From contig NC_059501.1 in assembly GCF_914767665.1 (NCBI RefSeq), positions 21,738,501 to 21,802,500 on the forward strand: 64,000 nucleotides of DNA, given 5' to 3'. Below the pieces are notes generated by a model. That model had not been told where the DNA came from. It saw nothing but the letters and a program-made list of their open reading frames with translations, and did not search any database. Source of the stretch: Harmonia axyridis (lineage: Eukaryota > Arthropoda > Insecta > Coleoptera > Coccinellidae). Position numbers and translations under genes: made by a program. This document shows positions 62,652 through 64,000 of this stretch, in pieces. The first letter of the stretch is position 1. Each line of letters opens with the position of its first letter.

Positions 62652-64000
62652 TTTGTTTAGTCTTTGGTCTTCTTAAGTTCTGTTTGTGGAGGGTTTTTCG
62701 ATGGGTCGTGATTTTAATTTTTCTGTTTTGGATTACTTGATCTTTTGAGAACTTTGGTGTTAGTTTATTTCGATTGTTAGATGTAATTTTGCGATAAATT
62801 GTAGTTCCGGGTTTGTATGTCAATGGTTCGTGTCGTTTTTCGTTGTGTTTCTCGATTGTAGCTTGTTTTTTCTTGGCCAAATTTTCATTTAGGTTTTTGT
62901 ATATTTCGAGTGTTTTATCACGATGATTTTCGATGTAGTTGTTTATGAATTTTTCGTTGATATCAATATTAAGGGGGTCTTTTGTGTTTAAGTGTCCGTT
63001 GATTACGTCTATTGGTTTCTGCTTTGTCGCGGAATGAATAGAGTTGTTGTAACTTAATATAGCGTAAGGCATTTGGTTTAGAATGTTGGTTGAATTTTTG
63101 TCTTTTTCTTTTATGATACGAAGTAGTTCTATTAAAGTTGAATGAAGTCTTTCGATTGATCCGTTTGATTGACTATTGTTCACAGTAATGTAATGGGGAT
63201 GAATTTGATGGAGTTTTAAAAATTCTTGAACAACCGAATTTTTCAATTCGCTTCCGTTATCCATTACAATGGTAGTCGGTGCTCCGTGATGGGTCATAAA
63301 AGTCAATAGAGATCGGACAACTTCAATACCTGATAGGGAAATTAATGGATATGCTTGTGCGTATTTGGAAAATGTATCTATCAAAGTAAGGAATTTTTGT
63401 CCTTGTGTCTGGAAAGTATCGATGTGGATTATTTCAAAAGGTTTGATTGGGGTCGGTGTTAGCATTAATTTTTGTTTTGGAGGGTTTCTGTCGTATTTAT
63501 TGACTTGGCAAATGTCGCAAAAATTTATGTAGTTACTTACGTCGGTTTTGATTCCTGGCCAATAATATGTTTGTTTTATACGGTTTTCTGTTTCTAATAT
63601 TCCTCTATGATTGGTTTTTGTTTCATGGAGAAATTTAATGAGTTCTTGTTGTCTTTCTTTATCTTCTACATCTTTTAAAACGGTATTACATTTGATCAAT
63701 TTGAATGCAGAGTTTTTGAACGTATTTCTCAAGAATTCGCAAATTTTTGGGACATACTCATCATTTTTGAAATTTATCGCATATATTGTGTTTGGTTTTA
63801 TGTAATTTTTGAATAATTTTAGGGTATCACTTTCTAAGTTGTTCACGGAGAGTTGACAATAAATTCTACGCTTTGTTGAAAAGAGATTTTCTATTTTTGT
63901 TTTTGCTGGTGAGTGGTAAACGAAATCTAGGATAATTTGATGTTTGAAAATGTTAAGTGCTTTTTCTGTTATTGGGATTCCTTGTATTGGTTCTTCAGAA
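62584..64000 (-). CDS. pol: Errantivirus Pol, C-terminal part: integrase (partial, runs off window)
   Basis: The frame is open from the window edge to a stop at 62,584 (about 471 codons). An HHCC zinc-binding region is present (LHETKTNHRGI ... FCDICQVNKYD). The integrase core has HIDTFQ (first Asp), IVMDNGSE (second Asp) and SNGSIERLHST (Glu), with 35 residues between the last two (DD35E). A basic C-terminal domain follows. The part before it (SEEPIQGIPITEKALNIF) fits the RNase H-integrase linker of Ty3/gypsy Pol. Protease, RT and RNase H must lie beyond 64,000. The end overlaps env by 68 bp. No breaks are seen. Confidence 0.92.
   Translation of the reverse strand, partial: SEEPIQGIPITEKALNIFKHQIILDFVYHSPAKTKIENLFSTKRRIYCQLSVNNLESDTLKLFKNYIKPNTIYAINFKNDEYVPKICEFLRNTFKNSAFKLIKCNTVLKDVEDKERQQELIKFLHETKTNHRGILETENRIKQTYYWPGIKTDVSNYINFCDICQVNKYDRNPPKQKLMLTPTPIKPFEIIHIDTFQTQGQKFLTLIDTFSKYAQAYPLISLSGIEVVRSLLTFMTHHGAPTTIVMDNGSELKNSVVQEFLKLHQIHPHYITVNNSQSNGSIERLHSTLIELLRIIKEKDKNSTNILNQMPYAILSYNNSIHSATKQKPIDVINGHLNTKDPLNIDINEKFINNYIENHRDKTLEIYKNLNENLAKKKQATIEKHNEKRHEPLTYKPGTTIYRKITSNNRNKLTPKFSKDQVIQNRKIKITTHRKTLHKQNLRRPKTKQNESLQDEPNRNSDDSRSEDNNN

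Noticed and set aside
1..64000. CRISPR arrays, operons, prokaryotic insertion sequences, rRNA genes
   Set aside because: None seen. The repeat content, LINE tails, LTR primers and lack of dense coding all point to a eukaryotic nuclear genome.

Overview
The window looks like a stretch of arthropod, most likely insect, nuclear genome. It is AT-rich, has no operons or recognisable host protein gene, and is built almost entirely from layered transposable elements. The insect reading rests on an env-bearing errantivirus, many Tc1/mariner, hAT and non-LTR elements, and primer-binding sites that match metazoan tRNA-Trp and tRNA-Lys 3' ends. I assign no species.

Layout. 0-9 kb: degenerate Tc1/mariner and hAT pieces, then a LINE fragment split by a small hAT MITE. 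9-14 kb: mariner tails and two DD41D-type mariner-like copies in opposite orientation; the first is interrupted by a ZMYM1-like hAT element with a perfect 8-bp target duplication. 15-25 kb: mariner, Jockey-like and other reverse-transcriptase relics, a four-unit satellite and a nearly full-length but broken Tc1 element. 26-31 kb: a palindrome carrying tRNA-Lys primer-binding sites, LINE pieces and an hAT relic. 32-42 kb: a third DD41D copy, a foldback element split by a LINE tail with its own 13-bp target duplication, mariner derivatives, an hAT MITE with a perfect 8-bp duplication, a Penelope-like fragment, and a LINE split by a mariner-type MITE. 49-60 kb: RTE-like and CR1/Jockey-like tails, further transposase relics, the CAAGTC-rich hAT family and a second satellite. 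60.7-64 kb: the 3' half of an errantivirus (3' LTR, env, integrase part of pol) on the minus strand, running off the window.

The most interesting object is at 43,679-44,624 on the minus strand. It is a 946-bp non-autonomous LTR element with two 254-bp TG...CA LTRs that differ at only two bases, a 4-bp AAGC target duplication, an 18-nt primer-binding site matching the tRNA-Trp 3' end, and a polypurine tract. Each LTR carries a complete type III hammerhead ribozyme with two loops that are complementary over 9 nt, and a tRNA-derived segment with good A and B boxes upstream of it. The transcribed strand has no TTTT run anywhere in the element. This is the architecture of a plant LTR retrozyme, here in an animal and apparently with a Pol III-type promoter. 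Cleavage in both LTRs would release a 692-nt RNA.

Between the elements lie about ten short, GC-richer, apparently single-copy islands spaced several kb apart (for example 4.4-4.9, 12.4-13.1, 19.5-20.1, 27.1-27.6, 34.9-35.4, 54.7-55.2 kb). They have no convincing coding potential and may be regulatory sequence of a gene outside the window.
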